Source: Clostridium sp. UBA4108
GTDB taxonomy: Bacteria > Bacillota > Clostridia > Clostridiales > Clostridiaceae
Reading direction: 5' to 3'
Assembly: GCA_002381695.1 (NCBI GenBank)
Contig: DFXM01000051.1
Coordinates: forward strand, 41,179-47,126
Length of the DNA: 5,948 bases
Shown here: one piece after another, positions 1 through 5,942 of the stretch
Layout of the letters: every line of letters starts with the position of its first letter
Numbering within the stretch: the first letter of the stretch is position 1
The notes under the pieces: model-generated
The model's input: the letters and a program-made list of their open reading frames with translations, nothing else
Told to the model about the DNA's origin: nothing
Database searches by the model: none
Program-made: the position numbers and the translations under genes

Positions 1-328
1 CAGCAATAATATGAAGTTCAATTCAAATAAACTATAAAAGAAAAGTCTATTTGTATCATGTAGTTTCATTATTGAAACTTATATAGTTTAAATATTAAAT
101 TTATAAAAATTTAACATCAAAATCTTTTAATGTTTGTAGCATAAATAATAGGAAAGGGTTTCATATACTAAAATTTACATATAGGTTAAGAACAATTTCA
201 AGAAAATATTATATATTATAGTATAAACATAAATAAGTATGTATTCTCTTTCGAATATTTAACTTTCAAAGGTGAATAATAGGTATGCATTTGGAAATAA
301 TTTGAAAATAGGAGAGGGGGAATATAGT
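1..328. other. AT-rich non-coding region upstream of ywmB
   Basis: No convincing gene lies here on either strand; every frame is broken by frequent stops. A short perfect hairpin (arms 62-68 and 73-79, four-base loop) is not followed by a T-run, so it is a poor terminator. Weak housekeeping-type promoter elements can be picked out, for example TTGAAA at 72-77 and TTAAAT at 95-100 with a 17-bp gap, and an isolated TATAGT at 217-222. In DNA this AT-rich such matches arise by chance. The promoter of the ywmB-murA unit should lie in this stretch, but the sequence alone does not fix it. The gene upstream of the window is not visible. Confidence 0.6.
310..320 (+). promoter_or_regulatory. Ribosome binding site that decides the ywmB start
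   Basis: A purine run containing AGGAG and AGGGGG ends 8 nt before the ATG at 329. It is far stronger than anything before the in-frame GTG at 272, so the later ATG is taken as the start. The residues after that ATG also form a typical membrane-targeting N-terminus, which supports the choice. Confidence 0.75.
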
Positions 329-1021
329 ATGAGATTGCACAGAATTATTATTAATATCATTGTAATAATTCTTACCTCAGGTATATTTTATGTAAAACCA
401 AACACAGATATCTTTAGTGTACTAATAAATGATATGGAAGGTAAAATAGAACAGTGTAACGTAAGTGCAGAATTTTATAGTAATGATAATGACAAGAATA
501 TATATATGGATTTATTAGATAGAATAAATTTTGATTTTGGTAAGGTTAATTATGAAATAACTGAGAATGATAGGGTGATTACTATAGACTTTACTAATGA
601 GAAATATGATGGAAAAATTGAATTTTACCATATGCAAGAAAAATTAATGGGAAAAATTTCTATCATAGAAAGAGGTTCAGACTTAGAGTATTCTAATTTA
701 GAAAAGCTTAAGGTAAAAATTTCAAATGCTTTATCCTACATTGATAATAGCATAGAATATTCACAGTGTATCAAAGTTAAAGTTTCAAAAGGAACCGTAG
801 ATGAATATAAGGAGCTAATTTTAGATACACTTAGTGTAAGTAAATCACAAAATATCAATACTGCGAAAATTTATAATGGATATAGTATATTGGCAGATAC
901 TGGTTTATATAATAAAAAGAATATATTCGGTACTGATATTGATTTTCAATGTGCATTAGTTGATTATTCTTCAGGATGCTATTTAATAATGGGATCACCT
1001 GAAATAACCTTAGCGTATTGA
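329..1021 (+). CDS. ywmB: YwmB-family protein, exported or membrane-anchored, function unknown
   Basis: A 230-residue protein when started at the ATG at 329. The reading frame is open back to a GTG at 272, but that start lacks a good ribosome site and would put 19 residues before the membrane segment. The N-terminus has basic residues (R2, R5) followed by a hydrophobic stretch at about 6-22, so it is probably a signal peptide or single anchor with the rest outside the cytoplasm. The remainder is an alternating alpha/beta protein. Its end (NGYS near 183, a GTDIDFQ stretch near 201, and MGSPEIT near 221) resembles the conserved C-terminus of the YwmB family (DUF1779). Databases call this family 'TATA-box binding', a fold-based name that does not suit a secreted bacterial protein. 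Being directly before murA is typical of clostridia and bacilli and is the strongest support. The two are probably co-transcribed, with 28 nt between them and no terminator. The biochemical role is unknown. Confidence 0.8.
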   Translation: MRLHRIIINIIVIILTSGIFYVKPNTDIFSVLINDMEGKIEQCNVSAEFYSNDNDKNIYMDLLDRINFDFGKVNYEITENDRVITIDFTNEKYDGKIEFYHMQEKLMGKISIIERGSDLEYSNLEKLKVKISNALSYIDNSIEYSQCIKVKVSKGTVDEYKELILDTLSVSKSQNINTAKIYNGYSILADTGLYNKKNIFGTDIDFQCALVDYSSGCYLIMGSPEITLAY

Positions 1022-1038
1022 GTAATAGCATTTAATTT

Positions 1039-1043
1039 GGAGG
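1039..1043 (+). promoter_or_regulatory. Ribosome binding site that decides the murA start
   Basis: GGAGG touches an ATG at 1044 with no spacer but sits 6 nt before a second in-frame ATG at 1050. Only the second spacing suits translation initiation, so murA is started at 1050. This removes two residues (Met-Asn) from the longer reading. Confidence 0.8.
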
Positions 1044-1049
1044 ATGAAT

Positions 1050-2303
1050 ATGGGTAAGTTTATTATAAAAGGAAATAATAAATTATCAGGGAAAGTAAAC
1101 ATAAGTTCAGCAAAAAATTCAGTATTACCAATAATTGCAGCTTCAGTATTGAGTAATGGTGGATGTAGCATAAAGAATACACCTATGCTTGAGGATGTTT
1201 TTGTTTTATGTGATGTTTTAAAGAGCCTATGTGCAGATGTGAATATAGATAGTGAAAACAATTTAGTAAAAATAGATACTAGTGATTTATGCGACATTAG
1301 CGTTGATGATGAACTGGTAAGAAGAATGAGAGCATCGTTCTTAGTGATGGGTTCAATGCTTGCTAGATTTGGAAGATTTAAAATTTCACTTCCAGGAGGG
1401 TGTAATATAGGAGCAAGGCCTATTGATTTACACTTAAAGGGATTAAGAGCTCTAGGAGCGGATATTAATCAAGGTCATGGATATGTGGAAGCAAAAGTAA
1501 GAAAACTCAAAGGAAATAATATATATTTAGATTTTCCATCAGTTGGTGCTACAGAAAATATTATGATGGCTGCAACTTTAGCTGATGGTATATCGGTGAT
1601 AGAGAATGCAGCTAAAGAGCCTGAAATTATAGATTTAGCTAATTTTTTGAATTTAATGGGAGCTAAAGTTAGTGGTGCAGGTTCAGATAGAATAATTATA
1701 GATGGAGTGAAAGAATTAAACAATATAGAATATACACCATTATTTGATAGGATAGAAGCTGGAACTTTTATGATTGCAGCAGCTATAACTAAGAGTAAGA
1801 TAACTATACATGGCATAAATGAAGCTTATCTGAAACCTGTAATAGCGAAACTTACAGAAATGGGTGTTAAAATAACTATATGTGAAGGGGGTATGGTAGT
1901 GGATGGTGATGTAGATCTGAAACCAGTAGATATTATAACTCTTCCGTATCCAGGATTTCCAACGGATATGCAATCTCAAATTATGAGTTTATTAGCACAA
2001 GTACAGGGGACTAGCGTGATTACAGAAACCATATTTGAAAATAGATTTATGCAAGTAAGAGAATTAATAAGGATGGGTGCAAATATAAAAATAGATGGTA
2101 GAAGTGCCATAATAGAAGGTGTTCGAGAGTTTACTGGAGCAGAGGTTAAAGCGACTGATTTAAGAGCGGGTGCAGGATTGATTTTAGCTGCATTAAGTGC
2201 AAGAGGACAGACAATAATCGAAGATGTTTATCATATAGATAGAGGATATGTAAATATAGAGAAAAAATTTAAAGACTTAGGCGTAGATATAAGAAGAATA
2301 TGA
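1050..2303 (+). CDS. murA: UDP-N-acetylglucosamine 1-carboxyvinyltransferase (MurA)
   Basis: MurA transfers the enolpyruvyl group of phosphoenolpyruvate to the 3'-OH of UDP-GlcNAc, the first committed step of peptidoglycan synthesis in the cytoplasm. The protein has 417 residues, the normal full length, and folds as the two-domain EPSP-synthase/MurA barrel. Visible landmarks are SAKNS with the substrate-binding Lys22-Asn23, RMRAS near 92-96, the active-site loop PGGCNIGARP with Cys118, FPTDMQSQ with Asp306 as the expected general base, and HIDRGY with Arg398. These match E. coli K22, N23, C115, D305 and R397. Having Cys rather than Asp at 118 predicts the ordinary, fosfomycin-sensitive enzyme type. 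Clostridia often have two MurA paralogues; the ywmB-murA-spoIID order matches the locus of B. subtilis murAA. The frame is intact and ends one base before a strong terminator. It is probably expressed with ywmB during growth. Confidence 0.97.
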   Translation: MGKFIIKGNNKLSGKVNISSAKNSVLPIIAASVLSNGGCSIKNTPMLEDVFVLCDVLKSLCADVNIDSENNLVKIDTSDLCDISVDDELVRRMRASFLVMGSMLARFGRFKISLPGGCNIGARPIDLHLKGLRALGADINQGHGYVEAKVRKLKGNNIYLDFPSVGATENIMMAATLADGISVIENAAKEPEIIDLANFLNLMGAKVSGAGSDRIIIDGVKELNNIEYTPLFDRIEAGTFMIAAAITKSKITIHGINEAYLKPVIAKLTEMGVKITICEGGMVVDGDVDLKPVDIITLPYPGFPTDMQSQIMSLLAQVQGTSVITETIFENRFMQVRELIRMGANIKIDGRSAIIEGVREFTGAEVKATDLRAGAGLILAALSARGQTIIEDVYHIDRGYVNIEKKFKDLGVDIRRI

Positions 2304-2304
2304 T

Positions 2305-2344
2305 AAAAAATACTCAAAGGCTTTGCAGCTTTTGAGTATTTTTT
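2305..2344 (+). terminator. Intrinsic terminator after ywmB-murA
   Basis: The arms at 2305-2321 and 2328-2344 pair over about 17 bp with a single G-T wobble, around the six-base loop TTTGCA. The left arm starts with six A and the right arm ends with six T, so the T-run is part of the stem. It starts one base after the murA stop codon. The A/T-flanked stem could also stop transcription from the opposite direction. It separates murA from spoIID. Confidence 0.92.
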
Positions 2345-2427
2345 ATAGGAGATGAATATTTAGATAGAACATATAATATAAATGATACATGTGATCTTAT
2401 AAGTAGAGGATAAGAAAGGATGAGAGT

Positions 2428-3531
2428 ATGAAAAACAAGGGTAAGAGAATTAATATTAATTCGTGTAAAGCGTTAGATATTTTGAAACCTGTAGGAACCG
2501 TATTAATCTATATTCTTCTTTTAGGAGGTTTTTTATTTTTATCATCAAAAATTATATTAGAAAGTTCTAACAAAGAAACTAAAAATATTGATAAAAAAGA
2601 TAGTGAAAAGATCCAGCAGGTTATTATAGAAAATGGTGATATAACTGATGTGAATAAGAGTTTGAATATAAATATAAAGACAGTAAAGGTATATATGACA
2701 AAAGAAAATAGAATTGAAGAGCTTCCATTAGAGGAGTATATAAAAGGAGTAGTAAGTAGTGAGATGCCTGTAGGATTTAATTTAGAGGCCTTAAAAGCCC
2801 AAGCAATAGCTGCTAGAACTTATGCTATAGCGCATATGAAACCAATAGGCAGTGGGTGTGGTAACGCTTATGGAGGGGATTTATGTGATACTACTCATTG
2901 TCATGTATATACAAGTAAGAATAAAAAAATAAATCAATGGGGAAATAATGGAAATGATAATTGGAAGAAAATTGAGGAAGCTGTAAATTCTACTGCTAAT
3001 ATGATTATCACTTATAATAATGAGTTGGCTAAGGGCGCATACTATTTTTCAACTAGTGGGGGGAAGACAGAAAATGTGGAGGAAGTATTTAGTGCTAAAT
3101 TGCCTTACTTAAGAAGTGTAGAAAGTAAAGGTGAAGAAGTGGCACCAAGATATAAAAGCAATGTAAGTATTGAAAAAAGTGATTTTGTTTCAAAGATTAA
3201 TGGAACATATAATCAGGCTGGATTAAATGTAAACAAGTTAACAAAACAAATAAAAATAATTAGTCATACTGAAGGTGGTAGTGTAAAAGAACTTAAATTA
3301 GGTGGGGTAGTTATTAGTGGAAAAAAATTAAGGGAATTATTGGGATTAAATTCAGCTAACTTTACTATAGATATAACTAATAAGACTATAGAAATAAAAT
3401 GTGTTGGATTTGGGCATGGTGTTGGAATGAGCCAGTGGGGTGCTAATGCTATGGCTAATGAAGGGGAGTCTTATATTGATATATTGAAGCACTATTATAC
3501 TGGAATAGAAATATATAAAATAAATAATTAA
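2428..3531 (+). CDS. spoIID: Stage II sporulation protein D (SpoIID), engulfment lytic transglycosylase
   Basis: SpoIID cuts the glycan strands of peptidoglycan after SpoIIP has removed the stem peptides; with SpoIIM they form the mother-cell machine that drives engulfment. The protein has 367 residues, slightly longer than B. subtilis SpoIID (about 343). It has a short cytoplasmic N-terminus, one membrane segment at about 22-44, a polar linker, then the SpoIID domain from about 85 to the end. The block EEYIKGVVSSEMP carries Glu112, matching the catalytic acid of the family, followed by LKAQAIAARTYA. Further family motifs are STSGGKTENVEEVF near 208-221 and GFGHGVGMSQWGANAM near 327-342. A Cys/His cluster (Cys144, Cys153, His157, Cys158, His159) matches the region where the Clostridioides difficile enzyme binds zinc. 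The start is the ATG at 2428, with AAGGA 7 nt upstream. Terminators on both sides suggest a single-gene transcript. In B. subtilis the gene is under sigma-E; no clear sigma-E promoter was found here. Confidence 0.96.
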   Translation: MKNKGKRININSCKALDILKPVGTVLIYILLLGGFLFLSSKIILESSNKETKNIDKKDSEKIQQVIIENGDITDVNKSLNINIKTVKVYMTKENRIEELPLEEYIKGVVSSEMPVGFNLEALKAQAIAARTYAIAHMKPIGSGCGNAYGGDLCDTTHCHVYTSKNKKINQWGNNGNDNWKKIEEAVNSTANMIITYNNELAKGAYYFSTSGGKTENVEEVFSAKLPYLRSVESKGEEVAPRYKSNVSIEKSDFVSKINGTYNQAGLNVNKLTKQIKIISHTEGGSVKELKLGGVVISGKKLRELLGLNSANFTIDITNKTIEIKCVGFGHGVGMSQWGANAMANEGESYIDILKHYYTGIEIYKINN

Positions 3532-3555
3532 ATACAATTAAAATATTAAATAAAG

Positions 3556-3600
3556 ATTGCATAGGGTTTAGCATATATGGCTAAATCTTATGCAATTTTT
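3556..3600 (+). terminator. Intrinsic terminator after spoIID
   Basis: The arms at 3556-3572 and 3580-3596 form a 17-bp stem, with two G-T wobbles, around a seven-base loop, followed directly by a T-run (3596-3600). It lies 24 nt after the spoIID stop codon. It insulates the SpoIIQ-like gene from spoIID readthrough, which makes sense if the two genes are expressed in different compartments. Confidence 0.92.
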
Positions 3601-3666
3601 ATTTACTGAGATTTTTATTAGATATTAAATAAAATATTAAAAATTTAAAATTTTTTTCTTGTACAT

Positions 3667-3696
3667 GTATTAATTTTCTAATAAAGGGTCAAAATA
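3667..3696 (+). promoter_or_regulatory. Candidate forespore sigma-F-type promoter of the spoIIQ-like gene
   Basis: GTATT at 3667-3671 matches four of five bases of the B. subtilis sigma-F/sigma-G -35 box (GYATA). After a 15-bp gap, GGTCAAAATA at 3687-3696 fits every fixed position of the -10 box (GGNNANAMTW). SpoIIQ genes are sigma-F targets in B. subtilis and C. difficile, so this is the expected class. The odd point is the distance: a start about 7 nt past the -10 box falls at about 3703, at the first bases of the GGAGGT ribosome site (3702-3707). The leader would then be only about 10-12 nt. Confidence 0.55.
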
Positions 3697-3713
3697 CATA
3701 TGGAGGTGTTTTT

Positions 3714-4406
3714 ATGAACAATAGATTTGATAAATTCAAAAAGTTTATTAAAAAAGAAGGTTTCTATGTAATACTTTTCGTTTGCTTATGTTCTGTAGCT
3801 ACAGTGGCGGTTGTAACATCAACAAGAGCTAAGAATGAGATAGACAGTGCAAAAGTAGTAGTACAAGATACAGACAAGAATGTAGTAGAACAACCTAAAA
3901 ATCCAGAAGGGGCACTTCAGGTAAAAGAAAATTTAAAAGAAGTACCTAATGTGAAAGCTAATAATGAGACAAAAGCAGTATCAAATTCAAATGATAAATC
4001 TTTTGTAAATCCGGTAGATGGAAGTTTAGGAAGAGCATACTCAGAAGACCCAGTATATTGGGCGACAACTAAGAGTTATAAAACTCATTTAGGCATGGAT
4101 ATAAAGGCAAAAGAAGGAGCTAGTGTTAAATCAGTTTCTGAAGGAATTGTAAAAAACATAGGTAAAAATACTGAGGGAGCTTTTATTGAAGTTGACCATC
4201 AAAATGGGTTAATAACTGTATATGGAAATCTAGAAGAAAATATTTCAGTAAAAAAGGGTGATAAGGTTACGGCTTCACAAGAAATAGGTAAAGTTGGAAA
4301 TACTACAAATTTTGCTTATGAGGAATACGGAACTCACCTTCATTTCCAAGTTTTAAAAGATGGGAATGAAGTAGACCCTGCAAAATATGTAACCTATAAG
4401 AAATAG
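3714..4406 (+). CDS. spoIIQ: SpoIIQ-like M23-family (LytM) membrane protein
   Basis: A 230-residue protein with a basic N-terminus, one membrane segment at about 17-36, a Lys/Asn/Glu-rich linker to about 95, and a LytM/M23 peptidase domain at about 97-227. SpoIIQ sits in the forespore membrane and binds mother-cell SpoIIIAH, forming the channel and the engulfment ratchet. The metal motifs are present: HLGMD with His125 and Asp129, and HLH with His208 and His210. The other His usually found in the M23 active site (YxHL, LytM His260) is Asn172 here, in the sequence YGNL. So zinc binding is likely but hydrolytic activity is doubtful. B. subtilis SpoIIQ is also inactive, but because it lost the first zinc ligand. 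The start at 3714 has GGAGGT 6 nt upstream. The position between spoIID and spoIIID matches spoIIQ of other spore formers, and a sigma-F-like promoter lies just upstream. Another M23 wall hydrolase is possible, but the membrane anchor and synteny favour SpoIIQ. Confidence 0.88.
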   Translation: MNNRFDKFKKFIKKEGFYVILFVCLCSVATVAVVTSTRAKNEIDSAKVVVQDTDKNVVEQPKNPEGALQVKENLKEVPNVKANNETKAVSNSNDKSFVNPVDGSLGRAYSEDPVYWATTKSYKTHLGMDIKAKEGASVKSVSEGIVKNIGKNTEGAFIEVDHQNGLITVYGNLEENISVKKGDKVTASQEIGKVGNTTNFAYEEYGTHLHFQVLKDGNEVDPAKYVTYKK

Positions 4407-4408
4407 TT

Positions 4409-4477
4409 CTTATAGATTTAGTCTTATTAGTCATTTTCTTTTAAAAAGGAAATGGCTAATAAGAAACTAATAATAAG
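4409..4477 (+). other. Long hairpin without T-tract between spoIIQ and spoIIID
   Basis: Bases 4422-4441 pair with 4445-4464 to give a 20-bp stem (wobbles at 4431/4455 and 4437/4449) closed by a three-base loop. Further short helices (4418-4421 with 4467-4470, and 4409-4413 with 4473-4477) could extend it. The core starts 16 nt after the spoIIQ-like stop codon. No T-run follows the right arm, and none is placed for the opposite strand, so it does not fit a standard intrinsic terminator. It may be a weak or factor-assisted terminator, an RNA 3'-end stabiliser or a processing site. It also lies upstream of spoIIID, within the region where that gene's promoter would be expected. Confidence 0.6.
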
Positions 4478-4522
4478 TAATTTAAGTTCGCAATTTAGCA
4501 TATTATTATTTATAGAAGCATT

Positions 4523-4530
4523 AAGGAGGT
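4523..4530 (+). promoter_or_regulatory. Strong ribosome binding site for the TTG start of spoIIID
   Basis: AAGGAGGT is close to a perfect complement of the 16S rRNA 3' end. It sits 6 nt before the TTG at 4537. No in-frame ATG or GTG lies at a suitable distance, so this site fixes the non-ATG start. Confidence 0.85.
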
Positions 4531-4536
4531 AACACT

Positions 4537-4791
4537 TTGAAGGACTATATTGAAGATAGAGTACTAGAAGTTGCAAAATATATTATTGAATCAGAGGCTA
4601 CAATTAGGAAAACAGCATCAGTTTTTGGAGTAAGTAAAAGCACTATACATAAAGATATGACAGAAAGATTACCTAAAATTAACCCCCAAATAGCAGAAGA
4701 AGCAAAAAGCATCTTAAATTTAAATAAAGCTGAAAGACACATTAGAGGTGGAAAAGCTACTAAAATGAAGTATAAAGTAATTGAAGGTTAG
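4537..4791 (+). CDS. spoIIID: Sporulation transcriptional regulator SpoIIID
   Basis: SpoIIID is a small DNA-binding protein of the mother cell that activates and represses sigma-E genes and, in B. subtilis, helps switch on sigma-K. This protein has 84 residues, a little shorter than the B. subtilis one (93), missing part of its C-terminal tail. It begins KDYIEDR, has a helix-turn-helix at about 22-42 (recognition helix around VSKSTIHKD), then TERLPKINP. The basic tail contains RHIRGGKATK (68-77); in the B. subtilis protein the corresponding basic segment helps bind DNA. These blocks are family hallmarks. The start is TTG with a near-perfect ribosome site; starting later would lose the conserved first residues. 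It lies between the SpoIIQ-like gene and mreB/mbl, the usual spoIIID-mbl pairing. A separate mother-cell promoter is expected because spoIIQ is a forespore gene, but I could not find a convincing one. Confidence 0.96.
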   Translation: MKDYIEDRVLEVAKYIIESEATIRKTASVFGVSKSTIHKDMTERLPKINPQIAEEAKSILNLNKAERHIRGGKATKMKYKVIEG

Positions 4792-4883
4792 AATAAATAG
4801 TAATATAATAATATTTAGGAGAAATTGTAGATATTAGTATATTTATACTTCAAAATAGATCAAGAAGCGGGAGTGAGTTTTAG

Positions 4884-5918
4884 ATGTTTTTTTTCGGAAT
4901 GGGAACAGATATGGGGATTGATTTAGGAACTGCTACAGTGTTAGTGTATATGAAAGGTAAAGGGGTCATACTTAAAGAGCCTTCAGTGGTAGCTATTGAT
5001 AAAAACTTAAATAAAGTATTAGCAGTAGGTGAAGAAGCTAGAAAAATGATAGGAAGAACTCCAGGAAATATAGTAGCTATACGTCCATTAAGAGATGGGG
5101 TTATTTCGGACTATGATGTTACGGAAAAGATGCTAGAGCATTTTATTAAAAAGGCTTGCGGAAAGAGAAAAATTTCTACACCAAGGGTTGTAGTATGTGT
5201 TCCTTGTGAAGCAACCGAAGTTGAGAGAAGAGCTGTAGAAGATGCTGCTAGAAATGCTGGAGCTAAAAAGGTGCTTTTAGTGGAAGAACCTTTGGCAGCC
5301 GCTATAGGAGCAGGATTAGATATTACAAAAGCTAGTGGAAATATGGTAATAGATATTGGTGGAGGAACTACGGATATAGCAGTTATATCTTTAGGTGGTA
5401 TGGTTGTTAGAGAATCTATTAAAGTTGCAGGAGACAAGTTCGATGAAGCTATAATTCGTTATATAAGAAAAAAACACAAGTTAATGATTGGAGAAAGAAC
5501 TGCAGAAGAACTAAAAATAAGCATAGGGTCTGCATATCCAAAGGAAGAAGAAATTAGTACGGAAATAAGAGGAAGAGATTTAATAACAGGTCTTCCCAAA
5601 AATATAACAGTAAACTCTAATGAAATGAGAGAGGCATTAAAAGAAACTATATATTCTATTGCTGAATGCACTCACTCAGTTCTAGAAAAAACACCACCAG
5701 AGTTGGCTGCCGATATAGCAGATAAAGGAATAATTATGACTGGTGGAGGAGCATTATTAGATGGACTAGACAAGCTAATTGAGGAAGTTACCAAGGTACC
5801 TGTTTATGTAGCAGAAGAATCTGTTTCTTGTGTAGCTATTGGAACTGGTAAAATGTTAGATTTTATTGATAAGTTAGATACCACTCAAAGTACTCAAGGG
5901 TGGTCAGTGATAGATTAA
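4884..5918 (+). CDS. mreB: Rod-shape actin homologue MreB/Mbl
   Basis: MreB-family proteins form membrane-bound, ATP-dependent filaments that guide the peptidoglycan elongation machinery. The protein is full length at 344 residues. Actin-fold nucleotide motifs are in order: phosphate 1 DLGTAT (13-18), phosphate 2 DIGGGTTDIAV (157-167) and the adenosine motif TGGGALL (286-292). The conserved EEPLAAAIGAG (134-144) carries the expected catalytic Glu. Other family stretches are GRTPGNIVAIRPL, IGERTAEE, IRGRDL and EKTPPELAADI. The N-terminus MFFFGM is very hydrophobic and may help membrane contact. Much of the body resembles MreB, but the place directly after spoIIID is that of B. subtilis mbl; mbl is therefore an equally fair name. 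The ATG at 4884 has GGAGTGA 7 nt upstream. Eight T follow the start codon. The 92-nt gap from spoIIID has no terminator, so readthrough is possible, although growth-phase expression needs its own promoter. Confidence 0.95.
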   Translation: MFFFGMGTDMGIDLGTATVLVYMKGKGVILKEPSVVAIDKNLNKVLAVGEEARKMIGRTPGNIVAIRPLRDGVISDYDVTEKMLEHFIKKACGKRKISTPRVVVCVPCEATEVERRAVEDAARNAGAKKVLLVEEPLAAAIGAGLDITKASGNMVIDIGGGTTDIAVISLGGMVVRESIKVAGDKFDEAIIRYIRKKHKLMIGERTAEELKISIGSAYPKEEEISTEIRGRDLITGLPKNITVNSNEMREALKETIYSIAECTHSVLEKTPPELAADIADKGIIMTGGGALLDGLDKLIEEVTKVPVYVAEESVSCVAIGTGKMLDFIDKLDTTQSTQGWSVID

Positions 5919-5936
5919 TATTGACCAATAAATAAC

Positions 5937-5942
5937 AAAGGA
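5937..5942 (+). promoter_or_regulatory. Possible ribosome binding site of the next gene
   Basis: AAAGGA lies 18 nt after the mreB stop codon and touches an ATG at 5943 that reads only Met-Tyr before the window ends. The spacing is too short for that ATG to be a good start, so the true start may lie just past the edge, as in the nearby murA arrangement. In some clostridia a flagellar rod gene of the FlgF/FlgG type follows mreB here, but nothing in the window shows the product. Confidence 0.3.

Noticed and set aside
2..37. Short open frame running in from the left edge and ending in TAA at 35-37
   Set aside because: Only eleven codons are visible and they match nothing recognisable; it could be the tail of an upstream gene or chance.
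148..156. Sigma-H-like -35 box (ATAGGAAAG) upstream of ywmB
   Set aside because: No RNNGAAT-type -10 box is found 11-13 bp downstream, so the match stands alone in AT-rich DNA.
272..328. A longer ywmB starting from the GTG at 272
   Set aside because: The GTG lacks a good ribosome site and adds 19 polar residues before the membrane-targeting segment. The ATG at 329 has a strong purine-rich site at proper distance.
1010..1979. Open frames on the minus strand within murA, and likewise within spoIID, spoIIID and mreB
   Set aside because: They lie opposite clearly conserved genes, have no recognisable domains or ribosome sites, and look like by-products of AT-rich codon use.
2354..2395. Sigma-E-like elements before spoIID: GAATATT at 2354-2360, CATATAAT at 2370-2377, CATGTGAT at 2388-2395
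   Set aside because: No pair has both acceptable sequence and acceptable spacing; the gaps are 9 nt or more than 20 nt instead of about 14.
4498..4526. Sigma-E-like promoter for spoIIID: GCATATT at 4498-4504, then CATTAAGG at 4519-4526
   Set aside because: The -35 box is very good, but the -10 box matches only about half the consensus. The resulting start would lie downstream of the ribosome binding site and remove it.
4816..4835. Ribosome-site-like TTAGGAGAA in the spoIIID-mreB gap
   Set aside because: The following TTG is immediately followed by a TAG stop codon, so there is no reading frame to translate.
4825..4849. Possible housekeeping promoter for mreB (TTGTAG at 4825-4830, TATACT at 4844-4849)
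   Set aside because: The spacer is only 13 bp and the -35 match is weak. TATACT is also part of a small palindrome, so the likeness may be accidental.
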